From Catenuloplanes niger (lineage in GTDB: Bacteria > Actinomycetota > Actinomycetes > Mycobacteriales > Micromonosporaceae), in the NCBI RefSeq assembly GCF_031458255.1, contig NZ_JAVDYC010000001.1, forward strand, positions 1,302,001 to 1,366,000: a DNA stretch of 64,000 nt. The letters run 5' to 3'. Below are positions 40,542-49,368 of the stretch, one piece after another. A model generated the notes under the pieces. The model searched no databases and was not told the origin of the DNA. It was given only the letters and a program-made list of their open reading frames with translations. The translations under genes and the position numbers were made by a program. Each line of letters starts with the position of its first letter. Positions within the stretch are counted from its first letter, which is position 1.

Positions 40542-42821
40542 ATGAGACCGCGCTATAGAACCCTCGCCTCCGCCTGCGCGATCGCCGTCGTGCTGGCCGG
40601 GCTTCCGGCGTCGGTGGCGACGGCCGGCGGGCCGGCCCGCGGCCCGCGACTCGAACAGCTCGACCGCGGTCTGGTGGCCGCGTCCACGGCGGACGGTGTC
40701 TTCCTCAGCTGGCGGCTGCGCGCCGACGAGGCGACCGGTCACTCGGCCACCGGGCTGACCGGCGTGAATTTCCACGTCTACCGGGACGGGCGGCGGATCG
40801 CCACGGTCACGGACAGCACGAACTTCCTGGACACGGCCGGCACCGCCACGTCGGCGTACCGGATCGCGGCGGTGTCGAAGGGGCGGGAGCGGGACCGCAG
40901 CGCGAGCGTGAAGGCCTGGTCGGCGGGCAGTTACGACCTGCCGCTGCGCAAGCCGGCGGACGGGGTGACGCCGAAGGGTGAGGCGTACACGTACTCGGCG
41001 AACGACATGAGCGTCGGGGACGTCGACGGCGACGGGCAGTACGAGTACGTGGTCAAGTGGGACCCGTCGAACTCCAAGGACGTCTCCCAGGTCGGCTACA
41101 CCGGGAACGTCTACATCGACACGTACGAGCTGGACGGCACGCTGCTGCACCGCATCGACCTGGGCGTCAACGTCCGGGCCGGCGCGCACTACACGCAGTT
41201 CCTGGTCTACGACCTCGACGGCGACGGCCGGTCGGAGATGATGTTCAAGACCGCGCCGGGCACGAAGACCACGCGGTACGCCCGGGACGGGCGCGTGCTG
41301 TCGGAGCGGTACGTCACGCTCCCCCGCGACGACGTCCGGGCCGGTTACCGCAACACCGACGACTACCGGCTCAGCGCGGCGGACTACTACGAGCACCTGG
41401 TGGACATGTTCGCCGGCTGGCACGCGCACCCGGAGGTGGTCGCCGGGCGCTGGCCGGCCACGCTGGAGGCGGCGTTCGGCATCGCGCCGCGGTACCCGTA
41501 CCCGCTGAGCCGCACGGACGCCGCCGCGCTGGCCGACCACTTCGTCGACGTGTACGCCCCGGCCCGCAGCACCCGCAACGTCCTGCGCGCGTTCGAGGGG
41601 TTCATCCTGGGCGGGCCCGAGTACCTGACCGTGTTCGAGGGCGCGACCGGCCGCGAACTGCAGACGATCCACTACCGGCCGGGCCGGCACGACGACGGCC
41701 TGATGTGGGGCGACTACGCGATGGCGCGGATCGAGCCGGGCAACCGGGTCGACCGGTTCCTGTCCGGCGTCGCCTACCTGGACGGCAGACACCCGTCCGC
41801 GGTCTTCGCCCGCGGCTACTACACGCGCAGCACTCTCGTCGCGTACCGCTGGGACGGCCGGAGACTCACCGAGGACTGGTTCGTCGACAGCGGCTGGACG
41901 CCGATGACGAACCCGTTCAACGACTCACCGCACGGCCGGGACGGCACCGACTCGGAGTTCGGCACGCTCACCACGCAGGGCTTCCACTCGCTGTCCGCGG
42001 CGGACGTGGACGGCGACGGCAAACAGGAGATCGTGTACGGCTCGGCGACCATCGACCACGACGGTGATCTGCTCTACTCCTCGTTCGGCACGATGCCGCC
42101 CGGCAGCGCCGCACCGGGTCAGAACGCGCGGCTCGGGCACGGCGACGCCATGCACGTCACCGACATCGACCCGGCCCGCCCCGGCCTGGAGATCTTCACG
42201 GTGCACGAGGGCGCCACGTCCGCGCCGTACGGCATGGCGATGCGCGACGCCCGTACCGGCGAGGTGCTCTTCGGGGTCTACTCCGGCCGGGACACCGGCC
42301 GCGGCATGGTCGGCGACGTGCTGCCCGCCTCGCCCGGCCTGGAGGCGTGGGCCAGCCTGCCCGGCGGCACCGACTCGCTCGGCCTCTACACCGCGCAGGG
42401 CCGGGTCACACCGGGCGCGATCCCGGGCACGAACCAGAGCATCCGCTGGGCCGGCGACCTGACCACCCAACTGCTCAACGGCTCCGGTGACGCGACGCCC
42501 ACCGTCGACGACTGGACGCGCGGCACGCTGCTGACCGCGACCGGCACCCGGGCCAACAACGGCACGAAGGGCAACGCCGCGCTGATCGCCGACATCTTCG
42601 GTGACTGGCGGGAGGAACTGTTGGTCCGGACCGCGGACAGCTCCGCGATCCGGATCCACCTGAGCACGGAGCTGACCGGGCACAAGATGTACACGCTGAT
42701 GCACGACCCGCAGTACCGGGTCGAGGTGGCGCGCCAGCAGACCACCTACAACCAGCCGTCGTACCCGGGCTTCTACCTGGCCTCGGACACGGACTGGTCG
42801 CGCGTACCGCTACGGGGTTAG
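40542..42821 (+). CDS. Secreted rhamnogalacturonan lyase (PL11)
   Basis: A 759-residue exported polysaccharide lyase: signal peptide (about 1-28, ending near ATA-GGP), then the eight-bladed propeller of family 11 with repeated calcium-binding loops (VGDVDGDGQYEYVVKWDPSN, YDLDGDGRSEMMFKTAPG, AADVDGDGKQEIVYGS, VTDIDPARPGLEIF). It cleaves the rhamnogalacturonan I backbone of pectin by beta-elimination. The end GFYLASDTDW is typical for the family. ATG at 40542, with GAGGAG 5 nt before it. Complements the cellulase, xylosidase and sulfatase genes as a pectin-directed activity. A terminator follows at 42834. Confidence 0.93.
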   Translation: MRPRYRTLASACAIAVVLAGLPASVATAGGPARGPRLEQLDRGLVAASTADGVFLSWRLRADEATGHSATGLTGVNFHVYRDGRRIATVTDSTNFLDTAGTATSAYRIAAVSKGRERDRSASVKAWSAGSYDLPLRKPADGVTPKGEAYTYSANDMSVGDVDGDGQYEYVVKWDPSNSKDVSQVGYTGNVYIDTYELDGTLLHRIDLGVNVRAGAHYTQFLVYDLDGDGRSEMMFKTAPGTKTTRYARDGRVLSERYVTLPRDDVRAGYRNTDDYRLSAADYYEHLVDMFAGWHAHPEVVAGRWPATLEAAFGIAPRYPYPLSRTDAAALADHFVDVYAPARSTRNVLRAFEGFILGGPEYLTVFEGATGRELQTIHYRPGRHDDGLMWGDYAMARIEPGNRVDRFLSGVAYLDGRHPSAVFARGYYTRSTLVAYRWDGRRLTEDWFVDSGWTPMTNPFNDSPHGRDGTDSEFGTLTTQGFHSLSAADVDGDGKQEIVYGSATIDHDGDLLYSSFGTMPPGSAAPGQNARLGHGDAMHVTDIDPARPGLEIFTVHEGATSAPYGMAMRDARTGEVLFGVYSGRDTGRGMVGDVLPASPGLEAWASLPGGTDSLGLYTAQGRVTPGAIPGTNQSIRWAGDLTTQLLNGSGDATPTVDDWTRGTLLTATGTRANNGTKGNAALIADIFGDWREELLVRTADSSAIRIHLSTELTGHKMYTLMHDPQYRVEVARQQTTYNQPSYPGFYLASDTDWSRVPLRG

Positions 42822-42833
42822 ACCTTCGACGAT

Positions 42834-42870
42834 CGTCCGGCCGCTCGCTCGCAACCGGGGCGGCCGGACG
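42834..42870 (+). terminator. 11-bp stem-loop after the PL11 gene
   Basis: CGTCCGGCCGC (42834-42844) pairs with GCGGCCGGACG (42860-42870) over a 15-nt loop, 13 bp past the stop and just before the -10 of the next gene. No T-run. Confidence 0.6.
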
Positions 42871-42882
42871 TATCGTTGCCGG

Positions 42883-43488
42883 GTGCGAGCGGACGGCGCC
42901 CGGAACCGGCGACACATCATCGACACGGCCCGCGCGTTGATCGCGGCCAACGGCACCGGCGTGACGCTGCGCGCGGTCGCCCGGCGGGCCGGGGTCGGCA
43001 CGGCCACCGTCACCCGGCACTTCCCGACCCGGGAGGCGCTGATCGACGCGGCCTCCGCCCGCCAGTTCGAGATCTGCACCGAGGTGATCGACGAGTCGCT
43101 CGCCGACCCCGACCCCTGGCACGGCCTGACCGCGATGGTGGACCGGGTGTTCGACCCGCGGGCCCGGCGCCACGACATGCCGGTGGCGGAGATGCTCGAC
43201 GCACCGGCCGGGCAACGGGCGATCACCGGCGTCTGCGAGCTGACCCGGCGGGCGCAGGAGGCCGGCCGGCTGCGCGCCGACTTCGAACCCCACGATCTGC
43301 TGCTGCTGATGCGGGCCGGGGAGAGCCTGGCCGAGACCTCACCGCAGGCGGCGCGCCGGCTGGCCGCGTACCTGCTGCAGTCGTTCGCCGCGCGCACCGC
43401 GCCGCTGCCGCCGGGCGGGCAACCGATACATCCGCTCACCGGCGTTGCTCACTTCCCGCCGGAGCAGGGGCAGACGGCCGTGGCGTGA
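42883..43488 (+). CDS. TetR family regulator next to a flavin monooxygenase pair
   Basis: A 201-residue repressor: helix-turn-helix IIDTARALIAANGTGVTLRA and VARRAGVGTATVTRHFPTRE, then an all-helical ligand domain (about 60-185). The VTRHFPTRE signature belongs to the TetR branch often beside oxidoreductases. GTG start; TATCGT at 42871-42876 ends 6 bp before it, suggesting a leaderless transcript. The monooxygenase gene follows 59 bp downstream on the same strand, so the regulator probably controls that pair. Ligand unknown. Confidence 0.87.
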   Translation: MRADGARNRRHIIDTARALIAANGTGVTLRAVARRAGVGTATVTRHFPTREALIDAASARQFEICTEVIDESLADPDPWHGLTAMVDRVFDPRARRHDMPVAEMLDAPAGQRAITGVCELTRRAQEAGRLRADFEPHDLLLLMRAGESLAETSPQAARRLAAYLLQSFAARTAPLPPGGQPIHPLTGVAHFPPEQGQTAVA

Positions 43489-43547
43489 TTAGCGTTCCCC
43501 TCGGTTCCGGTTCCACCGAATCCGGCTCACCGAATCGAGGAGAACAG

Positions 43548-44705
43548 ATGAACACCGACCGTACGGACCTGGTGGCCCGCGCCCGCGCGCTGCGCCCCGA
43601 GATGTCGGCGAACGGCTTCCGCGCCGACGCCGAGGGTACGGACGTCGCGGACAACATGCGGCTGCTCGGCGAGGCCGGGCTGGACCGGCTCAACGTGCCG
43701 GTCGAGTTCGGCGGCCTCTGGGACGGTGCCTGGGGCGGGCTGCCGGAGACGATCGAGGCCATCGTGGAGGTGTCCGCGGCGGACGGCTCGACCGGGCAGT
43801 GCTGGAGCGCCAACGCGCTGGTCGCCCGCCAGATCTTCATCTCCGACATACCGCGTGAGGTCCGGCGGCAGGTCGCGGACGAGCTGATCACGGACGGGCG
43901 GCGCCTGGTGTCGTCCGCGTCGGAGGCCGGTGGGACGGGGCCGGTGACCGGGCGACGGGTGCCCGGCGGCATCGTCGTCGACGGCACGAAGACGTTCAAC
44001 ACCAACAGCGGAGGCGGCGGGCGGGACCTGCTGCACGTCCGGTTCCTGCTGGACGGCGCACCGCACCAGGCGCTCGTCCGGCTGGACGACCCCGGGCTGA
44101 CCGCGGCGCACGACTGGGACAACATGGGCCAGCGCGGCACGGACAGCCAGACCATCGTGTACGAGAACGTGTTCGTGCCGGACGGCTGGCACTTCCCGCC
44201 CGCCGCGATCGACCCGTACCTGCTCAGCGCCGTCATGCTGACCCACGCGGCGCTGCTGCAGGGGCTCGGCGAGGGCGCGCTCGAGGCCACGACCGGCTAC
44301 CTGCGCACCGTCAACCGGGCCAGCATGCCGAAGTTCGCCGGTACCCGGGAGGACCCGCTGATCCACCGCCGCCTCGGCGAGATGTCCAGCGACCTGGCCG
44401 CCGCGCGGGCGCTGCTGCTGGCCGTGGCCGCGGAGATCGCGGCCGGCACCACGGACCCGGCCGAGACCGGCGTGCGTGGCTTCCGGGCGAAGGTGGCGAG
44501 CACGGCCGCGGGCCTGCGGGTGACCGCGGACATCCACGAGCTCACCGGCGGGCGCGGCACCTCGAACCGGTACCGGTTCGACCGGTACTGGCGCAACGCC
44601 CGCGCGTTCGCCTCGCACGACTCACTCGACGCGAAGATGGCGTTCGTCGGCGCGTACGAGGTGACCGGCGCGCTGCCGGACATCACCGAGTACCTGGCGG
44701 TCTAG
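43548..44705 (+). CDS. Flavin-dependent monooxygenase of acyl-CoA-dehydrogenase fold (DszC/HpaB-like)
   Basis: A 385-residue enzyme of the group D flavin monooxygenase type. It follows the acyl-CoA dehydrogenase plan: helical N-terminus (DNMRLLGEAGLDRLNVPVEF), a beta-domain with SASEAGGTGPVTGRRVPGG and DNMGQRGTDSQTIVYENVFV, and a helical C-terminus (ELTGGRGTSNRYRFDRYWRN). The catalytic glutamate of true dehydrogenases is not evident, and the next gene encodes a flavin reductase, so oxygenation using reduced flavin is the better call than beta-oxidation. Candidate substrates include organosulfur or aromatic compounds (by family only). ATG after GAGGAG. Confidence 0.85.
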   Translation: MNTDRTDLVARARALRPEMSANGFRADAEGTDVADNMRLLGEAGLDRLNVPVEFGGLWDGAWGGLPETIEAIVEVSAADGSTGQCWSANALVARQIFISDIPREVRRQVADELITDGRRLVSSASEAGGTGPVTGRRVPGGIVVDGTKTFNTNSGGGGRDLLHVRFLLDGAPHQALVRLDDPGLTAAHDWDNMGQRGTDSQTIVYENVFVPDGWHFPPAAIDPYLLSAVMLTHAALLQGLGEGALEATTGYLRTVNRASMPKFAGTREDPLIHRRLGEMSSDLAAARALLLAVAAEIAAGTTDPAETGVRGFRAKVASTAAGLRVTADIHELTGGRGTSNRYRFDRYWRNARAFASHDSLDAKMAFVGAYEVTGALPDITEYLAV

Positions 44706-45170
44706 GTGGACGCCGGTGTGCTGCGGGCCGCCTTCGCCCGCTTCCCGAGCGGCGTCACGGCGCTGTGCGCGCTGGTCGACGGCGCACCCGAGGGCATGGC
44801 GGTCAGCTCCTTCATCTCCGTGTCCCTCGACCCGCCGCTGCTCGCCGTGTCCCTGCGCCGCTCGTCGCGCACCTGGGCGGCGCTCCGGCGGGCCGGCGGC
44901 ATCGGGGTGAGCGTGCTCGCCGCCGGGCACGGCCCGCTGACCCGCCGGCTCTCCGGCGCCACGGACCGTTTCACCGGCGTCGACTGGACCGCCACACCGT
45001 CCGGCGCGGTCCGGATCGGCGGGGCGGCGGCCTGGTTCGACTGCGCGCTGCGCGAGGAACTACCGGCCGGCGACCACGTCATCGCCCTGCTCACCATCCA
45101 CGACGTCGCCCACCCGCCGGCCGAGCCACCCCTGGTCTTCCACGGCAGCACGTTCCGCCGGCTCGTCTGA
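44706..45170 (+). CDS. Flavin reductase family protein (partner of the monooxygenase)
   Basis: A 154-residue FMN-binding split-barrel flavin:NAD(P)H reductase: LRAAFARFPSGVTALCALVD at the start, then MAVSSFISVSLDPPLLAVSL (the flavin-binding SFxSVSLxPP motif), and a C-terminal GDHVIALLTIHDVAHPP. It supplies reduced flavin by diffusion to the monooxygenase encoded immediately upstream. The GTG start directly abuts the TAG stop of that gene (no gap), so the two are coupled as a two-component monooxygenase. A stem-loop terminator at 45181-45208 closes the unit. Confidence 0.92.
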   Translation: MDAGVLRAAFARFPSGVTALCALVDGAPEGMAVSSFISVSLDPPLLAVSLRRSSRTWAALRRAGGIGVSVLAAGHGPLTRRLSGATDRFTGVDWTATPSGAVRIGGAAAWFDCALREELPAGDHVIALLTIHDVAHPPAEPPLVFHGSTFRRLV

Positions 45171-45180
45171 CCACCGCCCA

Positions 45181-45208
45181 CCCCGGCGGCCCTCCGGGAC
45201 CGCCGGGG
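45181..45208. terminator. 9-bp stem-loop between flavin reductase and decayed hipA
   Basis: CCCCGGCGG (45181-45189) pairs with CCGCCGGGG (45200-45208) over a 10-nt loop, 10 bp after the reductase stop and 6 bp before the end of the convergent hipA remnant. Confidence 0.6.
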
Positions 45209-45214
45209 CCGTGG

Positions 45215-45938
45215 TCATCCCAGCAGTCCCGCCACCCGTTCCGTGACCATGCGCATCGCGGGAACGGTGCCGTCGCCGTCGCGCAGCACGTCCCGCAACC
45301 GCTCCAGCAGCTCGTGCACGCGCTCGGCGGCAGCGGGCTCCGGCAGGCCCCACGAGACGTCCTCCCGGACCAGGGCGGCGCGGTCGACCTCGGGCAGCCG
45401 GGTGACACCGCCGATGCTCATTGATCTGCCGGAGGGCCGGGCCGCCGTGCGCCTCGTACTTGTCCCGGCCGTGCGCATTGTCGGGGTCGATACCGAGTGC
45501 CTGGCAGGCGTCCTCCTGGTGCAGCCGCGTCGCGGGCTCGCCGGGCGCGGTGCCGGCCCGGTCGAACCGCTCCACCACGATGCACTCGGCGTCACCGACC
45601 CGAATCAACTCGCTGCGGGACGCGGGCAGCCCCACGGCACGGGCGAGGCTGAGGCAGTTGTGCTCGGCGCGGACCAGGCCCGTGTGGAACCGGTCGTCGA
45701 CCTTGAGGATGTGCGTGGACGGGTAGCCGTGCACTGGGCGGGCCCATTCGCCGCCGGGCGTCCGTACCAGCAATATCTTGTCCTGGATGCCGGCGAGCGA
45801 CAGCTCGGAGTCGTCATACAGACCCAGCGCGTGCTCCGCTACGTCGTCGGGCGCATACTGGCACGTCACGCGGCCGGCCTTCGGTGCTCGCAGCGTTGCG
45901 ACACGCCGGCCGCTCAGCCAGACGCCAAGCTCACGGAC
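45215..45938 (-). pseudogene. hipA: hipA toxin kinase remnant with internal deletion and frameshift
   Basis: The N-terminal part reads (from 45938) VRELGVWLSGRRVATLRAP, then LSLAGIQDKILLVR, YPSTHILKVDD and RLHQEDACQALGIDP, ending GGPALRQI, all HipA landmarks in order. About 45420 the frame changes and the C-terminal landmark MSIGGVTRLPEVD plus VSWGLPEP follows immediately. The ATP-site and Mg-binding core normally between these (the NTDAHAKN-type segment, some 130 residues) is absent. The expected start valine codon is GTC, not GTG, overlapping the hipB end. So hipA is inactive by internal out-of-frame deletion, and perhaps start loss. HipA is normally a Ser/Thr kinase toxin that phosphorylates GltX. 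Confidence 0.85.
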
Positions 45939-46176
45939 GCGAGTCAGGGTCCTCCTCCGGGAGCAGCACGATCACTTCGGCACCGAGGCGGCGCAGGATC
46001 CGGAGAATCCGGTCGAGCAGCAGGGTGGTGGCCCCGGCTTCGATCCGTGCCAGGTAGGTGCGCTCGACGGTCGCGAGTTCTGCCGTGGCGACCTGCGTCA
46101 GGCCGCGAATAGCGCGTGCCTCCGCGATAGCCACGCCGAAGTCTGCGCCCGAGCGGACCAATGCTCGCCGCGCCAT
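45931..46176 (-). CDS. hipB: HipB-like XRE antitoxin/repressor
   Basis: An 81-residue helix-turn-helix protein: FGVAIAEARAIRGLTQVATA, then ELATVERTYLARIEAGATTL (recognition helix) and a C-terminal strand-helix RILRRLGAEVIVLLPEED like HipB. It appears intact. The ATG at 46176 has AGGAGGTGG just upstream. Its stop overlaps the start region of the hipA remnant, the normal hipBA order. HipB represses its own operon and inhibits HipA; with hipA deleted, only the DNA-binding role can remain. Three operator copies lie directly upstream. Confidence 0.87.
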   Translation of the reverse strand: MARRALVRSGADFGVAIAEARAIRGLTQVATAELATVERTYLARIEAGATTLLLDRILRILRRLGAEVIVLLPEEDPDSRP

Positions 46177-46191
46177 CCCACCACCTCCTAC

Positions 46192-46282
46192 TGTGCGATT
46201 TCCCCACACCGAGATCTTTCAGGGGGTTGTGGGGATTTCCGCACAACGATAGTAGAGGCACCATTGTGCGGAAATCAGCACA
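46192..46282. promoter_or_regulatory. Three hipB operator copies and promoter
   Basis: Sites at 46192-46208, 46228-46245 and 46265-46282 read, on the minus strand, TGTGGGGAAATCGCACA, TGTGCGGAAATCCCCACA and TGTGCTGATTTCCGCACA: one 17-18 bp TGTG-N-CACA motif spaced 36-37 bp. A TACTAT -10-like hexamer lies between the second and third sites, so binding would block transcription of hipBA. Confidence 0.75.
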
Positions 46283-46287
46283 GGACG

Positions 46288-46322
46288 CCGAAAGGCGTCC
46301 TCCGACGGAGGACGCCTTTCGG
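46288..46322 (-). terminator. 17-bp stem terminator after GH92 gene
   Basis: CCGAAAGGCGTCCTCCG (46288-46304) pairs perfectly with CGGAGGACGCCTTTCGG (46306-46322), leaving a minimal loop, 12 bp after the GH92 stop. A very strong stem without T-run. Confidence 0.8.
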
Positions 46323-46334
46323 GTCGAGGGGTGG

Positions 46335-49235
46335 TCAGCCGATGGTGACGTCGAAGATGTGCATGATGCCGCGGTCGCTGCCCTGGGGCAGGATGACGGC
46401 GTCGACGGTTTTGGACGGGTCGAGGGCGGCCGGGTCGGTGGCGAAGACGCGGAAGGTGCCGCCGCCGGTGGTGCCGTTGGCGTTGTTGCGGCCCTCGACG
46501 GTCAGCATCGCGGTGCTGCCGGCCGGCGCGGTCGCGGCCCAGTCGCCGAAGGTCAGCGGGACGTCCTGGGTGGTGCCGTCGGTGTAGACGACCTGGGCGG
46601 TGCCGGTGGCCGGGCCGTTGGTGGCCAGGCCGAGGAACGAGACCGCGTTCGCCGGGCGGTCGGCCAGGTCGACGCGCTGGCCGTGCGGGATCCAGTTGTC
46701 CGGTGTGCCCGGCGCGGCCGTGGGCCAGGTGAACGTCAGGTCGCCGTGCCTGATCGCCGCGCCCGGTGCGGCACCGGCGGCGGCGAGCGAGTCGCGGGAG
46801 TACGACCAGTCGCTCAGGTCCATCGAGCCGAGGTTGCCCTGACCGCGCGGCGTGGTGCCGACGTTGTTGCGGGCGTCCGCACCGTCCGAGTAGGACGGTG
46901 GGACGTCGGCGGCGCCGGTGCCCCACGCGGTCGGCGTGGCGGACATGACGAAGCGCAGCTTGCCGCCCGCGCGGACGAACTCGGCACCGACCCACGACGC
47001 GGTCTGCCGCTCGCCGTCGACCCGGAGGTCCCGGACGTAACGCCTGCCGTCCTCGACGCCGGGCGCCTGGATCTCGATGTCGGCGTCGCCACCGATCGGG
47101 CGGATGTCGATCTGCGCGAACATCGGTGCGTGCACGACCAGCGTGCCGGTGCCGTAGATCGCCGGGTAGAAGCCCAGGTGCGCGAAGACCAGCCAGGCGC
47201 TGAGCGCGCCCTGGTCGTCGTTGCCGGGCAGGCCGGACGGCGTCGTGTCGTACATCTCGGTGACCGCGCGGTGGAGCACGTCCACGGTCCTCGACGGCGC
47301 CCGCAGCCAGTTGTAGACCCACGGCGTACCGAACGCGGGCTGGTTGGACAGGTAGTTGCCGGTCTGCGTGTACGCGCCCGCGTCGAGCTGCGCCATCAGC
47401 ACGTCGAGCTGCGCGGTCGAGGCGGCCACCCCACCACGCTTGGCGATCAACGTGGACAGGTTGTGCGGGACGAGCCAGCCGTACTGGTAGCCGGTCGACT
47501 GGTTGAACTGGCCGCGACCGGCGCCGTCCTCGCGTACCCGCAGGTCGAAGTTCTGGTCGAAGCCGGTGCGCTCGCGGGGGCGGAGGTGGCCGGTGGCCGG
47601 GTCGAACACGTTCATCCAGTTCTGCGCGCGGGCCATGAAGAAGTCGTAGGACTCACGGTCACCGAGGCGGCGAGCCTGCTGCGCGATCGCGAAGTCGTCG
47701 ATCGCGTACTCCAGCACCCGGGACGTGGCGAAGTCGCCCTTCCGGTTCTCGATCAGGCCGGTCGCGAAGTACTGGTACGCGTCCGTGCGCCTCGACGCGG
47801 TCGCGGGCAGCTTCTGCGTGGTGACCATGGACTTCAGCGCGGCGGCCCGGTCGTAGTCGGTGATCCCCATGTCGTCCAACGTGGACAGGATCACCTGCAG
47901 GTTGTCGCCCTGCATGCGGGACGCGCCGGGCGCCCAGCCACCGGTCTGCCGGGTCAGCAGCACGATCGACGCGTTGATGTCCGACGCGACCCTCGGGTGC
48001 GTCAGCGCGATCAGCTGCGCCTGGCTGCGGTACATGTCCCAGCCGGACCCGGCGAAGTTGATGTTGGTGTAGAAGTGCCGGCCCTTCTCGACCAGGTGCA
48101 CCTGCCGGTCGTACCCCAGGTACTGGCCGTTGACGTCCTCCCGCGCGTTCGGGTGCAGGAACGAGTGGTAGAGCGCGGTGTAGAACATGACGCGCCGCTC
48201 GTCCGAGCCGCCCTTGACGTCGACCGTGCCGAGCGCCTTCTCCCACGCCTTCCGCGCGTCCTTGCGGACCGTGTCGAACGACTTCCGGCCCACCTCCACG
48301 GTACGGTTCTCGGCCGCGTTCGCCACGCTCACGTAGCTGAACCCGGTGCTCGCGGTGACGGTCGCGCCGGCCGGGAACGTCAGCCACGCGCCGTTGTCGT
48401 GCCGGAAGTCGACGCCGGTGTCCGTGCCGCTCTTCTCGACGGTCGTCGCGCCCGCGGTCAGCGTGTCGTCCTTCCACACGCCGTACGACGCGAAGTCGGT
48501 GTCGTACACGGTGGAGAAGTAGGCGCGGTAGAGGTTGCCGTTGTCGCAGACATCCGTGCCGTACATCCAGCCGGACACCGTGCGCGTCGCCGGGTCGATG
48601 GTGACCGCGCTGCCGAACGTGCGGTTGTTCGGCCCGGACACGTCAAGGATCAGCGTGGCGTTCGCGCCGAACCCGAAGCGGCTCACCGCGGTCCGGGTGG
48701 TCGCGGTCAGCTCCGTGGTGACACCGTTGTCCAGCGCCACCCGGTAGTAGCCCGGCTCGGACTCCTCGTTCGCGTGCGCGAACCTCAGGTAGTACGGCTT
48801 GATGTCGGTCGCCGGGCTGGACGGCAGCACGCCGCCGGGCAGCTCACCCGCGTACGGGATGACCGGGAACTCGTAGCCGCCGAACCGGCCGGTGCACCCG
48901 GTCCCGGAGTGGCGGGTCATGCCGAAGCCGCGGATCAGGTCGGCGGTGTACTCGTACCCGCCCTTCTCCCCCACCAGCGCGTTGCCCGGCTGGTACGTCG
49001 TCGGGCTCGGCTGCACCATGCCGAACGGCAGCGCCGCGCCCGGATACGTGTTGCCGTACGCGTCGTTGCTCTTGTTCTGCGTCGTGTCCATCTCGGTGCC
49101 GATGAACTGGTCGACCGCGTCGAACGGCGCGATCACCTTCGCCGCCGCGCCCGCCGGTGCGCCGGCGAGAGGCGCCAGCACGGTCGCCGCGACCGCGGCC
49201 GCCGCCCACCGGCGCGGGGTACTCCACCCGAGCAT
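46335..49235 (-). CDS. Secreted GH92 alpha-1,2-mannosidase
   Basis: A 966-residue exported exo-mannosidase. Signal peptide (about 1-34, ending AGAAAK). The GH92 N-terminal beta-sandwich starts VDQFIGTEMDTTQNKSNDAY and GNTYPGAALPFGMVQPSP. The (alpha/alpha)6 catalytic domain contains YTALYHSFLHPN, NFAGSGWDMYRSQAQLIAL and GNDDQGALSAWLVFAHLGFY, with PGNDDQG being the calcium/catalytic block. A C-terminal extra domain of about 200 residues (DLSDWSYSRDSLAAAG onward) resembles a carbohydrate-binding beta-sandwich. It trims alpha-mannosides from fungal or yeast mannan and N-glycans. The ATG at 49235 follows AAAGGA. No operon partner; the sigma factor gene is divergent. Confidence 0.93.
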   Translation of the reverse strand: MLGWSTPRRWAAAAVAATVLAPLAGAPAGAAAKVIAPFDAVDQFIGTEMDTTQNKSNDAYGNTYPGAALPFGMVQPSPTTYQPGNALVGEKGGYEYTADLIRGFGMTRHSGTGCTGRFGGYEFPVIPYAGELPGGVLPSSPATDIKPYYLRFAHANEESEPGYYRVALDNGVTTELTATTRTAVSRFGFGANATLILDVSGPNNRTFGSAVTIDPATRTVSGWMYGTDVCDNGNLYRAYFSTVYDTDFASYGVWKDDTLTAGATTVEKSGTDTGVDFRHDNGAWLTFPAGATVTASTGFSYVSVANAAENRTVEVGRKSFDTVRKDARKAWEKALGTVDVKGGSDERRVMFYTALYHSFLHPNAREDVNGQYLGYDRQVHLVEKGRHFYTNINFAGSGWDMYRSQAQLIALTHPRVASDINASIVLLTRQTGGWAPGASRMQGDNLQVILSTLDDMGITDYDRAAALKSMVTTQKLPATASRRTDAYQYFATGLIENRKGDFATSRVLEYAIDDFAIAQQARRLGDRESYDFFMARAQNWMNVFDPATGHLRPRERTGFDQNFDLRVREDGAGRGQFNQSTGYQYGWLVPHNLSTLIAKRGGVAASTAQLDVLMAQLDAGAYTQTGNYLSNQPAFGTPWVYNWLRAPSRTVDVLHRAVTEMYDTTPSGLPGNDDQGALSAWLVFAHLGFYPAIYGTGTLVVHAPMFAQIDIRPIGGDADIEIQAPGVEDGRRYVRDLRVDGERQTASWVGAEFVRAGGKLRFVMSATPTAWGTGAADVPPSYSDGADARNNVGTTPRGQGNLGSMDLSDWSYSRDSLAAAGAAPGAAIRHGDLTFTWPTAAPGTPDNWIPHGQRVDLADRPANAVSFLGLATNGPATGTAQVVYTDGTTQDVPLTFGDWAATAPAGSTAMLTVEGRNNANGTTGGGTFRVFATDPAALDPSKTVDAVILPQGSDRGIMHIFDVTIG

Positions 49236-49368
49236 GCGATGTCCTTTCAGGGGATGTGCGTCCGGCAGTATCGTGGCCCCACCCGACTTCGTGATGAACA
49301 CCGATCCCACCCGAAGATCAACACCACGCGTCGGTACGTGGACGAGCGCGCTCGCGCGTAAGAGAACT

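Noticed and set aside
43548-44705. Acyl-CoA dehydrogenase of fatty acid oxidation
   Set aside because: Gene-abutting flavin reductase and lack of an evident catalytic glutamate favour a reduced-flavin monooxygenase.
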